Origin: CAIPFQ01 sp035480615
Lineage (GTDB): Bacteria; Chlamydiota; Chlamydiia; Chlamydiales; SM23-39
DNA length: 43,592 nt
Reading direction: 5' to 3'
Assembly: GCA_035480615.1 (NCBI GenBank)
Contig: DATIHO010000082.1
Location: forward strand, 1 to 43,592
Both the position numbers and the translations under genes were made by a program. Below the pieces are notes generated by a model. That model did no database searches, had not been told where the DNA came from, and saw nothing but the letters and a program-made list of their open reading frames with translations. Positions within the stretch are counted from its first letter, which is position 1. Each line of letters starts with the position of its first letter. Positions 33,790 to 42,289 of this stretch are shown here, one piece after another.

Positions 33790-35147
33790 TCTCATCTTTA
33801 TCCGGGGCATTTCATCTTTTCCACTCTTTTAAGGCTCTAGTCATTGGCGATTTTCTTTTAGATACCTATACCATGGGTCGCGTAAGGCGGGTCTCTCCTG
33901 AAGCGCCCGTTCAGGTTTTAGAGGTTTTAGACCAGGAATCGAAAGCTGGCGGCGCGGGAAATGCCGCTTTAAATCTCATCGCATTGGGGGGCTCGGTTTC
34001 AGTGATGGGGCGCATCGGCTCCGATCCGGAAGGGGAGCTCTTGAAAAAGACATTGCTTCAATCCGGGGCTGATGTCCGTTTTCTGCTTGTTGAAAAGGGA
34101 TATCGGACTCCTGTAAAAAATCGATTGATTGCAGATAGCCAGCAGCTCATGCGCATCGATATGGAAACTGTCGTAAAAGCCACAGACGAAGTGGAAGAAA
34201 TGGCAACTGCAATGTTAGAAGAGATCATCCCTTTCATGCAAGTCATTGCAATTTCCGATTATGGGAAGGGGTTTTTAACGAAAAAGCTCATTGCAGCCTC
34301 TATCTCGATTGCCAAAAGAGCCAATGTTTCCTGCATCGTAGATCCCAAGGGCACTGATTTTACGAAATACCGGGGAGCGGATATTTTAAAACCCAATTTA
34401 TCGGAAGCTTATAAGGCGGCTGCATTGCCGGAAAGCGCTTCTTTGGATACAGTTGCCAGCCAAATTTTAAAAAGCGTGAATATCAAGCAATTGCTTATTA
34501 CCCGATCGGAAGCGGGAATGTCCCTGTTTGATCGCAAAGGGCAAAGGCTCGATTTTCCTGTCCGCGCGCGGGAAGTGAAGGACGTAACGGGAGCGGGAGA
34601 TACTGTGCTTGCAATGATCGGCCTCGGCATAGCCAACGGCATCGACATTTCCGTCTGCGCCCAATTAGCCAATATCGCGGCGGGCATCGCAATTGAAAAA
34701 CTTGGTTGTGCGACCATCTGTCTTTCCGATGTTGCAGAAAGGCTCCTGGAGATCGATTGCAAAAACAAAATTTTTCATGAACATCAAATGTATGTTTTGC
34801 AGCAAGTGCTTAAAAACAAATACTATGGTCTTTTAGTTTTAGATCGGGCAGAAACGATGAGCGGCGATTTGTTTCAGACGATCTGCCGGCTTGCAAAGGA
34901 GTACTATTTGGTGCTTTATATCCGTGGGTCAGATCCGGAAGATGAATTTGTGCAGATTCTTTCTACTTTGCACGATATCAAAGCGATTATCCTGCAAAAG
35001 GAAAACCTCAGGCAACTTTGCAATATCATCCATCCTCATGAAGTGTTTTTCTTCAAGGATAGGAATATGAAAAAATTGGATGATCATCTTCTCGAGACAG
35101 CTGCTTTCACAATTTGGGCGCCGCCTAAACAATATTCGCCATCGTAG
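33783..35147 (+). CDS. hldA: D-glycero-beta-D-manno-heptose-7-phosphate kinase with a decayed second domain
   Basis: 454 aa. Residues 1-318 are a PfkB-type kinase: GDFLLDTYTMG, AGGAGNAALNL, and the anion-hole motif VTGAGDT with catalytic Asp273. It phosphorylates heptose 7-phosphate at C1. Residues about 330-454 follow the size and strand order of the HldE adenylyltransferase half (YGLLVLDRAETMSGDLFQ in place of the usual nucleotide-binding strand and helix; LYIRGSDPED; IHPHEVFFFKD), but the HxGH motif is gone. It thus looks like an HldE whose second domain is inactive. The separate hldC at 12248 would supply the activity. The 3' end overlaps convergent mnmA by 64 bp. Confidence 0.85.
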   Translation: MVISSLSGAFHLFHSFKALVIGDFLLDTYTMGRVRRVSPEAPVQVLEVLDQESKAGGAGNAALNLIALGGSVSVMGRIGSDPEGELLKKTLLQSGADVRFLLVEKGYRTPVKNRLIADSQQLMRIDMETVVKATDEVEEMATAMLEEIIPFMQVIAISDYGKGFLTKKLIAASISIAKRANVSCIVDPKGTDFTKYRGADILKPNLSEAYKAAALPESASLDTVASQILKSVNIKQLLITRSEAGMSLFDRKGQRLDFPVRAREVKDVTGAGDTVLAMIGLGIANGIDISVCAQLANIAAGIAIEKLGCATICLSDVAERLLEIDCKNKIFHEHQMYVLQQVLKNKYYGLLVLDRAETMSGDLFQTICRLAKEYYLVLYIRGSDPEDEFVQILSTLHDIKAIILQKENLRQLCNIIHPHEVFFFKDRNMKKLDDHLLETAAFTIWAPPKQYSPS

Positions 35148-36160
35148 AAAACGATTGATTGCCCTGGCGTGACGGCTCTTTGCATTTCTTCAAACTGAGC
35201 GAGTAGTTGTCCTTGTTCTTGAGGGAAGAGGGTGCAGGACGAGGCGACTCCCCGATACCGAATTTTCGCGGTGCAGCGATAGGGAAATGAGCGGGGCTTT
35301 TCTCCGATCCAATGCAATCCGAAGGCAATCAGCTGATTGGAAAAAAGGGCGCTATGATTGGCGCCGCGCTCGACATAGACTTCGTTTTTAGCAATATCTT
35401 TGCCGACCACAAACCACGCCTCTCCTTCTCCTCCAAGTCCCAGTCCTTTTCTCTGACCGATTGTATAAAACGCCGCGCCATCATGGCAGCCGACAATTTC
35501 CCCATTCAATCTGCACAGATTGCCTATCTTATAGCCTAAATATTGAGAAAGGAACGGTTTGAAATCCCGTTTTCCAATGAAGCAAATCCCGGTGCTGTCT
35601 TTCTTTTCCGAGGTGGCCAGGTTGGCTTTCCGAGCCAAAGCGCGCACTTCGGATTTATGGAGGTGTCCGATGGGGAATAACACATTTTTAAAGACATTTT
35701 GGTTCACTGCATGAAGAAAATAGGTTTGGTCTTTGTGAGGATCTACTCCAGTAAGCAATCGATGCTGAGGATCGAGGCGGCAATAATGGCCGGTTGCCAA
35801 AAAATCGGCATTGAATTCTTTGGCTTTTTTTAAAAAAGCATCGAATTTGATCTCTCGATTACAGAGAACATCTGGATTGGGCGTTAGCCCCTTTTCCAAA
35901 TCCGCAAGAAATGCAGCAAAGACGCGATTTTGATATTCTTCGACTAAATTTACAGTATAGCAGGGAATTTGAAGCTGTTCGCAAACACGGACTACATCTG
36001 CATATTCTATAGAAGACTTGCAGACTCCCCGATCGTCGAATTCCTCCCAGCTTTTCATAAAAAGGCCGATGACTCGATAGCCTAAACTTTTCAAAAGCCA
36101 GGCAGATACCGAAGAGTCAACGCCTCCCGACATTCCAACTATAACAGTCTTGGGGTTAAT
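35084..36160 (-). CDS. mnmA: tRNA-specific 2-thiouridylase MnmA
   Basis: Adds sulfur to wobble U34 of Lys, Glu and Gln tRNAs, 358 aa if the start is ATT 36160. PP-loop SGGVDSS; catalytic cysteine in NPDVLCNREIKFD and second Cys in DSTGICFIG; TGHYCR. The first in-frame ATG (36133) is inside the PP-loop strand and would remove TVIVG, so a start further up is required. Only ATT 36160 or ATA 36163 are available before a stop. AAGGAG lies seven bases before ATT, and ATT overlaps the htpX stop as TAATT, a one-base change from the common TAATG coupling. tRNA-Gln(TTG) in this window is a likely substrate. Confidence 0.88.
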   Translation of the reverse strand: MNPKTVIVGMSGGVDSSVSAWLLKSLGYRVIGLFMKSWEEFDDRGVCKSSIEYADVVRVCEQLQIPCYTVNLVEEYQNRVFAAFLADLEKGLTPNPDVLCNREIKFDAFLKKAKEFNADFLATGHYCRLDPQHRLLTGVDPHKDQTYFLHAVNQNVFKNVLFPIGHLHKSEVRALARKANLATSEKKDSTGICFIGKRDFKPFLSQYLGYKIGNLCRLNGEIVGCHDGAAFYTIGQRKGLGLGGEGEAWFVVGKDIAKNEVYVERGANHSALFSNQLIAFGLHWIGEKPRSFPYRCTAKIRYRGVASSCTLFPQEQGQLLAQFEEMQRAVTPGQSIVFYDGEYCLGGAQIVKAAVSRR

Positions 36161-37071
36161 TATTTAGCTCCTTTTAGCAGCCTTTCGATCCTCTCTTCCA
36201 ATGGAGGATGTGAAGAAAACAGACGCAGCAATCCCTTTTTGCCCGCATGGGAGATTTTGAATGCGGCCATTGCAGGATTTTCTGTGCGCGAATCTTTAAT
36301 TTCCTGCATGGCTCGCAGCGCCTGCAAGGCAGAAACCATCGATTCTTTGCCGGCCAGCTTCGCACCTCCCGCGTCTGCGCGAAATTCACGAAAGCGGGAA
36401 TAGGCTGCAACAACCAGGGAGCCGAGGATCATGAAGACGATTTCAAAAAGATAGACAAAAAGCATATAGCTCATCACGCTTCCGCCACCGCTGTTTTCCC
36501 GGCTGCGTCCAAATCCAGATATTGCATACGCGAGGATCCGGGCTAAAAACATAACGAAAGCATTCACGACGCCCTGGAGCAGGGTCATGGTGACCATGTC
36601 TCCATTTGCGATATGCGCGATTTCATGGGCCAAAACTCCTTCGATTTCCTGATTTTTCATCCGTTGCAACAATCCTGTAGAGACTGCGACAAGAGCGCGG
36701 TTTTTTGTTGGGCCAGTCGCAAAGGCGTTGACTTCGTTTGACCGATAGATCCCTACTTGCGGAAGAGGCACTCCCGACTGATTCGCTAATTTTTGAACTG
36801 TCTGAAAAAGATGGAGGAGCTCGGGGTCATGCGTGTTTGGGTCAATCAATTTCACCCCCATCATCCATTTCGCCATGATCCTCGATAGACCGAGCGATAT
36901 AAATGCGCCGCCCATGCCCCAGACGAAGCAAAAAATGAGCAGGGATTTCATATCTATGCCGTAAGAAGAAAGAAAAGGCTTTACGTTGAGAAGATTGAGA
37001 ACAAACGTGATCATCAGGATGACCAGAATATTCAATCCAAGAAATAAGAAAATTCGTTTGAATGTAGCCAT
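36160..37071 (-). CDS. htpX: Membrane zinc metalloprotease HtpX
   Basis: M48 family inner-membrane protease for quality control of membrane proteins, 303 aa. Two N-terminal membrane helices (about 7-28 and 42-62), zinc site HEIAH (149-153), two further helices (about 165-187 and 203-225) and the third ligand in FREFRADAGGA. C-terminal SSHPPLEERIERL is typical. Its stop overlaps the proposed mnmA start, which suggests coupled translation of the two. Confidence 0.95.
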   Translation of the reverse strand: MATFKRIFLFLGLNILVILMITFVLNLLNVKPFLSSYGIDMKSLLIFCFVWGMGGAFISLGLSRIMAKWMMGVKLIDPNTHDPELLHLFQTVQKLANQSGVPLPQVGIYRSNEVNAFATGPTKNRALVAVSTGLLQRMKNQEIEGVLAHEIAHIANGDMVTMTLLQGVVNAFVMFLARILAYAISGFGRSRENSGGGSVMSYMLFVYLFEIVFMILGSLVVAAYSRFREFRADAGGAKLAGKESMVSALQALRAMQEIKDSRTENPAMAAFKISHAGKKGLLRLFSSHPPLEERIERLLKGAK

Positions 37072-37183
37072 AGTTTTTTCACCTCGTTCGAGAGTCCATT
37101 ATAATTCAATTGCTAGAAATTGGGAAGATCTGTCATGTATTTCTGAAATATTCAAAGAAAAAATGCATTTCAGGGGTCCGTTC

Positions 37184-37423
37184 ATGGCTGCAAAGCAGGT
37201 TGAGTCAATCAAAAATGGGCAAAAAGGTGTTGCCTTGGCGAACTTTAAAAAAAATTTAAGTGAGAATTATGAATGTTTTGTTTTAATCACTTGCACTAGG
37301 CCGACAGAGGATGGGAAGATGGAAGTTGAAATGGACTATGAAGGAGACGATACATTGGCTGCTTTTTTAATTGAAAATGCGGCTCAAGTGTTTGAGGCAA
37401 AGCAATCTCTGGAAACAAATTAA
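37184..37423 (+). CDS. Small conserved-looking cytosolic protein
   Basis: 79 aa, not recognised. The real start is ATG 37184: AGGGG lies about seven bases before it, and the frame further upstream is antisense to htpX. The sequence predicts an alpha/beta fold: helix (NGQKGVALANFKKNL), strand (ECFVLITCTR), acidic strand (KMEVEMDYEGD), helix (LAAFLIENAAQVFE). No signal peptide or metal motif. It is followed by the membrane coiled-coil gene after 18 bp, so the two are probably cotranscribed. Function unknown. Confidence 0.65.
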   Translation: MAAKQVESIKNGQKGVALANFKKNLSENYECFVLITCTRPTEDGKMEVEMDYEGDDTLAAFLIENAAQVFEAKQSLETN

Positions 37424-37441
37424 ATTAAAAAATTTATAATA

Positions 37442-38440
37442 ATGGAAAAAGAGTACAGCTCCATTTGGCAAGTGATGGGTCCTTTGACTCTTTTGGGAGC
37501 AGTATGTATTGCGACAACCCTTTCCCTTTCTCTTTTTCCGGTCGATCTTTTTTTCAATGGAGCGGCCGGTCTTTATTTATGTTCGCGCTGGCAGGTCAAA
37601 GGGTGTTACTATGCTGTCCTCTTGCTCGCCTTTTCTGGAATTGTGGTACATACTCTATTTGAGTCGCATCATCTTTTGCGTCTTGGCCTTGAAGCCTCCT
37701 TCATTTGCTCATTTATCGTGATCGCGCTTGTTTGTGAATTGGAATGGCTCAAATTTTCCCATTTGCAATCACAGCTGGCCTCTAGCCTTTCTGTGGTTCA
37801 AAATCTCGAGGATGAATCGGGAAAATTTCGCGAATCAGCGACGGATGCGCAAATCGCATTGGAAAAAAAATTGGAAGAGTTGCAAAAAAACTTCGATGAT
37901 CTTGCATCAGAAAAATCGACGATTGAAATTTTAAACGACGTTCTGCGAAAAGCCAATGCCGCAGGCAGGCAGGAAAAGACCGCTTTGGAAAATCAGATGT
38001 TTGATATTCAACGCGAGTTTTCTCAAGCTCTATTCGATCAGGAACACATTGGAGAAGAACTCGTTTCCTTAAGGAAAGTGAATTTTGAGTACGTGCAGCT
38101 CAAAGAGCAGTTTGAAGAGAAAAACGCGATTTTGCACACCACACGCTCTCTTCTTTTCAAGGCAGAAACACAGTTGCAGAGAATCGCGATTGAAAAAGAG
38201 CAAGGTGCAGATGCGTCTTTTCAAGATGTTCATGAGGAATTTAAACAGTTCGATGAAGAAATCGAGAGGCTTCAACTGGAAAATACGCAGCTTCAAGAGT
38301 TGGCTACCCATTTGATAGAAAAAACCGGTTCGATTGCTATCCATCGAACGCCCCTGCCCAAGGCCGTTTCATTGGAAGAAACATTGAGAGAGGCATTGAT
38401 CCCGAAACGGAAGAAAAAAACCAAAGCGCAAGGGGTCTAA
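37442..38440 (+). CDS. Membrane-anchored coiled-coil protein (inclusion-protein-like layout)
   Basis: 332 aa, not recognised by sequence. Three or four hydrophobic segments lie in the first 105 residues (about 12-32, 35-48, 55-70, 82-102). A long charged helix with heptad-like pattern runs from about 108 to 300, and the tail is basic (KRKKKTKAQ). A bilobed hydrophobic N-terminus followed by coiled coil is the architecture of chlamydial inclusion-membrane (Inc) proteins, but housekeeping division or T3SS accessory proteins can look alike. No cleavable signal. It shares a 15-bp duplicated junction with convergent map. Confidence 0.6.
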   Translation: MEKEYSSIWQVMGPLTLLGAVCIATTLSLSLFPVDLFFNGAAGLYLCSRWQVKGCYYAVLLLAFSGIVVHTLFESHHLLRLGLEASFICSFIVIALVCELEWLKFSHLQSQLASSLSVVQNLEDESGKFRESATDAQIALEKKLEELQKNFDDLASEKSTIEILNDVLRKANAAGRQEKTALENQMFDIQREFSQALFDQEHIGEELVSLRKVNFEYVQLKEQFEEKNAILHTTRSLLFKAETQLQRIAIEKEQGADASFQDVHEEFKQFDEEIERLQLENTQLQELATHLIEKTGSIAIHRTPLPKAVSLEETLREALIPKRKKKTKAQGV

Positions 38441-38532
38441 TAAAACGAAGAGACGTTAGCTAATTTTTCGGGCGCGGGCACGGGCACGCACGCGGGCACG
38501 AAAGGTAGTTTACAAGAGGTCTAATAAAACGA
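38434..38532. repeat. 84-bp GC-rich insertion/duplication with 15-bp direct repeats
   Basis: GGTCTAATAAAACGA occurs at 38434-38448 and 38518-38532. The first copy holds the stop (TAA) of the coiled-coil gene, the second the stop (TAG on minus) of map. Between them are an AT-rich piece and a run of GGGCACG-like heptamers (38469-38501) much richer in GC than the surroundings. Without the insert the two stops would overlap. Confidence 0.85.
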
Positions 38533-39387
38533 GGTGAGAATTTCATGGCTTGTTTCGGTGATCAAAATTGTGTGTTCCCATTGCGCTGAAGGCTTGCCGT
38601 CTTTTGTCCGGACAGTCCACTGATCTGATGGATCGACAACCCCTTCCCGTACTCCCGCGTTAATCATTGGCTCGATCGTAAAAATCATTCCTGGAGCCAT
38701 GAGAATTCCACTGCGATTTCGATGATGGGGGATTTCAGGAGGTTCATGGAAAGAAAGACCGATTCCATGTCCCACAAATTGGTTGACGACGGAGCATTTT
38801 TTTTCTTTGGCGTAATTTTCAATTGCCTCTCCAATATGCCAGACAGGTACTCCCGGCTTGCAAACGGCAATGGAGCGAAGCAAGCATTCATAAGAAACAT
38901 CGACGACTCGCTGTTTTTCCTCCGATATCTTTCCAAGGACGACCATCCTGCTGCAGTCGCCAAAATGCCCATCTACAATCGAAGAGACGTCAATATTTAA
39001 AATATCCCCGTCTTGAAGAGGCCGGTCATTTGGGATGCCATGGCAGATCACCTCGTTGAGAGAAGTGCAAATCGTTTTTGGGTAGGGAGGAGAGCCGTAG
39101 CCTAAATCCGCCGGGATGGCATTTGCCTGGTTATGAAGGCGGATCGAAAGTGCATCAAGTTCATTGGTTGTGACCCCGATGGTTGCAGCCTCGCAAAGCG
39201 CTGCCAGGATCTCTGATGTTACGATGCATGCTTTTCGCACTTTTTCAATTTGCTGAGGCGTTTTGAGAATGATTCCATAATCTGACAGATATTGTTTGGC
39301 AATGGAGGTTGATTTGTCCAATTTAGGATAATGGCATTTTTTCCATTTCAAGCCGCTGCCGCACCAACAAGGGTCGTTTCGTTTCAT
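38521..39387 (-). CDS. map: Methionine aminopeptidase with SEC-C zinc tag
   Basis: Removes N-terminal Met from new proteins, 288 aa. Residues 7-19 (CWCGSGLKWKKCH) are a SEC-C zinc motif, present on chlamydial MetAP and thought to aid ribosome docking. The catalytic domain has the five metal ligands: Asp in NIDVSS, Asp in GHFGDCSRM, His in VGHGIGLSFHEPP, Glu in FTIEPMI and Glu in QWEHTI. It is downstream of truA by 12 bp on the same strand. Confidence 0.95.
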   Translation of the reverse strand: MKRNDPCWCGSGLKWKKCHYPKLDKSTSIAKQYLSDYGIILKTPQQIEKVRKACIVTSEILAALCEAATIGVTTNELDALSIRLHNQANAIPADLGYGSPPYPKTICTSLNEVICHGIPNDRPLQDGDILNIDVSSIVDGHFGDCSRMVVLGKISEEKQRVVDVSYECLLRSIAVCKPGVPVWHIGEAIENYAKEKKCSVVNQFVGHGIGLSFHEPPEIPHHRNRSGILMAPGMIFTIEPMINAGVREGVVDPSDQWTVRTKDGKPSAQWEHTILITETSHEILTSFY

Positions 39388-39398
39388 CGCATAATATT

Positions 39399-40133
39399 TT
39401 ACTCGGAATATCCCACTCTGTAAAGAGTAAGCCCATGGGCAGGGGCTGTGATTCCGGCCAATTTTCGGTTTTTGGAAGTTAAAATTTTATATATAGAATC
39501 TTTGGGCAATTTGCCGCACCCAATATAGATAAGCGTTCCCACAATCGTGCGGGCCATTTTATAAAGAAATCGATTTGCCGTGATTGCAATTTGAAGCCGG
39601 TTGTTCGCAAAAGAAGAAAATTCAATGCCATGGATTGTGCAGAAGGGATGTTTCTTTTTTTCATTGGCAAATGCGCTAAAATCATGCGTCCCCAAAAGAA
39701 CAAGCGACGCCTGGTTCATGGCTTCTATCTCGAGGGGATAGCGAAAACTCCATGAATAGAGGCGATGCAGAGGATCTTGCACTTCGCTGAAACAAAGAGA
39801 GTAATGGTAGCTTTTGTCCTTTGCTTGCAAAGCGGGATGAAAACAAGGGCTTACAGAATCTAATTCAAGAACGCGGATGTCTGGTGGAAGAAGGGCGTTC
39901 ATCGCTTGTTTAAGATCTTTGGGGTGAAATTTTTTTTGTAAAGAAAAAGAGACTACCTGCCCCATTGCATGCACGCCTCGATCGGTACGGCTTGCCGCCT
40001 CTGGTAAGATCTCTTCTTGGGAGATCCGTTTTAAAGCGATTTGGATGGTTTCCTGGATGCTTGCACCCGTTTTTGTCTTTTGCCAGCCCAGATATTTAGT
40101 TCCATCGTAACTGACAAGTAATTTATAATGCAT
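39399..40133 (-). CDS. truA: tRNA pseudouridine synthase A
   Basis: Makes pseudouridine at positions 38-40 of tRNA anticodon stems, 244 aa. Catalytic Asp51 in SRTDRGVHA, early strand YKLLVSYDGTKYLGWQ, and later NRFLYKMARTIVGTLIYIG are diagnostic. ATG 40133 is preferred over the upstream start at 40163 because MHYKLLVSYDG is the normal start; it overlaps the marC stop by 11 bp. It belongs to the run PLD-marC-truA-map, all minus strand. Confidence 0.94.
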   Translation of the reverse strand: MHYKLLVSYDGTKYLGWQKTKTGASIQETIQIALKRISQEEILPEAASRTDRGVHAMGQVVSFSLQKKFHPKDLKQAMNALLPPDIRVLELDSVSPCFHPALQAKDKSYHYSLCFSEVQDPLHRLYSWSFRYPLEIEAMNQASLVLLGTHDFSAFANEKKKHPFCTIHGIEFSSFANNRLQIAITANRFLYKMARTIVGTLIYIGCGKLPKDSIYKILTSKNRKLAGITAPAHGLTLYRVGYSE

Positions 40134-40716
40134 GCAATGCAGTGATAAAGGCGCTGATGCCATTTAAAAACATCTCGATCGCAATCAAAGTTAAAATGAG
40201 GCCCATGAGTCGTTCCATGGCTAAAATACCGCGCCATCCAAGAAATGTATTCAGCCACGAAGAAGTGATCAGGATCAAAAGGGATGCAGACCAAGCGATG
40301 AGGATTGATCCCATCATCACCCATGTATTGAGCTGTTTTACATAGATCATGACGGCTGCCAGAACTCCCGGTCCTGCGACTAATGGAATGGCAAGAGGTA
40401 CGATGAGCGGTTCCATGGTTTTTTGAGGCAAATGTTCATCGAGGCTGCTGGAATGAGGAAAAACCATTTTTAAACAAAGAAGGAATAAAATAATCCCTCC
40501 TCCAATCTGGATCGTGGCTTGCTGGACGTGTAAAAAATGCATCAATCCCTCTCCGATAAAGCTAAATAAAATGATGATTATAAGAGCGATGATGAGTTCT
40601 CGAAAAATAATCGTTTTCTGACGCTGCTTATCGATCCCTTTTAAAAAACTAATGTAAAATGGAATATTTCCAATCGGATCCATTAACAAAAATAGGGAGA
40701 GAGCAACTGATAACAT
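40123..40716 (-). CDS. MarC/YhgN family inner-membrane protein
   Basis: 197 aa with about six membrane helices. The start MLSVALSLFLLMDPIGNIPF is the MarC family signature; a second hallmark is PLAIPLVAGPGVLAAVMIY (about residues 110-130). Function in other bacteria is unclear (once linked to multiple antibiotic resistance, later disputed). A yhgN homologue next to map is known in Chlamydia. ATG 40716 lies 8 bp past the PLD stop and is preferred over the in-frame start at 40767 inside that gene. Confidence 0.9.
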   Translation of the reverse strand: MLSVALSLFLLMDPIGNIPFYISFLKGIDKQRQKTIIFRELIIALIIIILFSFIGEGLMHFLHVQQATIQIGGGIILFLLCLKMVFPHSSSLDEHLPQKTMEPLIVPLAIPLVAGPGVLAAVMIYVKQLNTWVMMGSILIAWSASLLILITSSWLNTFLGWRGILAMERLMGLILTLIAIEMFLNGISAFITALHAL

Positions 40717-40724
40717 TTTTAAGG

Positions 40725-41774
40725 TCAATCTAAAACTTCTTGAGCTGTAATCGCAATGCGTTTCCAAAGATGATTCATATACGATTTTTGTTCATGGGTC
40801 AAGTTATGAAGCATGATGAGGCAATCGTTATTTTTTGTGAAAGCGGCTTTTGTCCAGTTCGCAGAGCCTGCGATGAGAGTAGCTTCATCAATTAAAACGA
40901 ATTTATGATGCAAAAGTTGTTGGCCCCTACTAAACAGGATTCGTATTCCTGCTTTTTTTAAGGCGGCAACCGTTTTAGCGGACGCTCCGAGTCCCGAATG
41001 CATATCGATCACAACTGTGACTGCAACGCCTTTGCGATGCGCTATGAGCAGCTCATCGACCAGCGCCGGATGGGTAAAAGTAAAAAGGGCGGCCCGGATC
41101 ATTCGATTCGCGCCTCTCAATTTTCTTTTGATCTCAGTGAGCGCATGGCCATTGGGATCGGGAAGAAGCCATAGATCGACATTTTGCCCTCCGACAGGCG
41201 TGCTAAGATGGCCATAGGAATAGGGAGTTTTTTGCTGAAGAAAGGAGGCGATATTTTTATTGACAAGCCCGATGACGAGATTGTCGTGCATGCGGAGGGA
41301 AGGAGTGGTCATATTGGCGGAACCGAGAAAGACCATTTCATCGTCAAGAATCAGAATCTTGTGGTGCATAAAACCTTCCTGGCGGATAGGATGGATTTCA
41401 CAGTTTTCTAAAATTCTATAAAGGTTGGGGGAGCCCTTTGTATCGTAATAAACAGTGGTTTGGAAAGTTTGTTCCGTTTTTTTCACAAGCGCTTGAAGGA
41501 TAGCTGGATCGGTAAGACCAAACATGACTAAAAAGAGGGATCGATTCGATTTTTTAATCGCTTCGAGAAAGATCAGGGTCAAGTCTTGTCTGCATTGATT
41601 GGAATAGAGGCGCGGCGGCTCTCCAAGGGCGGGGAGAGTGGGGGTGAGGGAGTGCCAAACAAACCAGATGGCGAAGCACACAATAATAAAAAAATACAAT
41701 GAGAGAGGACTTTTTCGCGGTGCCTTTTTATGAGACGGTCTCAAGGCCTGGCGTTTGACATATACCCGTTCCAC
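40725..41774 (-). CDS. Phospholipase D superfamily protein
   Basis: 349 aa. One N-terminal membrane helix (about 25-42, LYFFIIVCFAIWFVW) follows a basic start, so it is a membrane-anchored or exported protein with the body outside the cytosol. Two HKD half-sites are present: MHHKILILDDEMVFLGSANMT (about 136-156; HxK followed by D and GSAN) and LHHKFVLIDEATLIAGSANWT (about 288-308). Two HKD motifs form one active site for phosphodiester cleavage or transfer. Chlamydiae carry several PLD-like proteins; lipid modification, a nuclease or cardiolipin-type activity are all possible. Followed at 8 bp by marC. Confidence 0.88.
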   Translation of the reverse strand: MERVYVKRQALRPSHKKAPRKSPLSLYFFIIVCFAIWFVWHSLTPTLPALGEPPRLYSNQCRQDLTLIFLEAIKKSNRSLFLVMFGLTDPAILQALVKKTEQTFQTTVYYDTKGSPNLYRILENCEIHPIRQEGFMHHKILILDDEMVFLGSANMTTPSLRMHDNLVIGLVNKNIASFLQQKTPYSYGHLSTPVGGQNVDLWLLPDPNGHALTEIKRKLRGANRMIRAALFTFTHPALVDELLIAHRKGVAVTVVIDMHSGLGASAKTVAALKKAGIRILFSRGQQLLHHKFVLIDEATLIAGSANWTKAAFTKNNDCLIMLHNLTHEQKSYMNHLWKRIAITAQEVLD

Positions 41775-41796
41775 TTAAACACAAGTAAGCTTCGGC

Positions 41797-42063
41797 TCAA
41801 ATCGCCTTGCGCATCTTGCGTAGAACGGGGCCAAGGCCCTTTTTATCGATCGTTCTCAGCGCTGCGGTGGAGAGGCGCAAAGTGATGAATTGTTTTGTTT
41901 CCGGATCCCACAGTCGTTTTTTTACAAGATTGGGAAGAAAACGGCGATTTGTGCAGCCGGTGATTTTTAATCCGATCCCCTTTTTCTTTTTCGCAATCCC
42001 GCGAAGGGTATACTTACGGCCAAAGCTCGGTTTTTTTCCTGTAATCACACAACATCTGGGCAT
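41797..42063 (-). CDS. rpmB: 50S ribosomal protein L28
   Basis: 88 aa, basic. The family start MPRCCVITGKKPSFGRKYTLRG keeps the C..TGK pattern. TNRRFLPNLVKKRLWDPE and the end LSTAALRTIDKKGL are conserved. ATG 42063 is chosen: AAGGA lies about eight bases upstream, and the 56 codons before it do not match L28. Tail 22 bp before the PLD start on the same strand. Chlamydia also has a PLD gene near rpmB. Confidence 0.95.
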   Translation of the reverse strand: MPRCCVITGKKPSFGRKYTLRGIAKKKKGIGLKITGCTNRRFLPNLVKKRLWDPETKQFITLRLSTAALRTIDKKGLGPVLRKMRKAI

Positions 42064-42225
42064 AGAAATCATCCTTTTAAAGGACAACAGTGTAGCGTGC
42101 TTCCCATTTATCGAACAAGCTTTTTTGATAAATGGTATAAAGTAACAGCTTTGGATTGCTGCTTGTGAATCTTTTTCTTGAATTTGTGTAATAATTTCTT
42201 CAATGACCGTCCCACGGATTACATT

Positions 42226-42254
42226 TTGCAAAAAATAGATGTAATGGTTAAAAT
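42226..42254 (+). promoter_or_regulatory. Predicted sigma70-type promoter for the LRR gene
   Basis: TTGCAA (42226-42231), 17-bp spacer, TAAAAT (42249-42254), 35 bp before ATG 42290. The predicted leader is about 28 nt with a weak GAGAG ribosome site. Confidence 0.5.
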
Positions 42255-42289
42255 CAATCCATTAAAAAAACCTCATCGAGAGAATTTTA

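Noticed and set aside
38469..38501. CRISPR-like short repeats (GGGCACG)
   Set aside because: Units are 6-8 bp without spacers; it is a simple-sequence run, not a CRISPR array.
42064..42231. 56-codon upstream extension of rpmB
   Set aside because: L28 starts at MPRCCVITGK with a ribosome site; the upstream codons match nothing and overlap the LRR promoter region.
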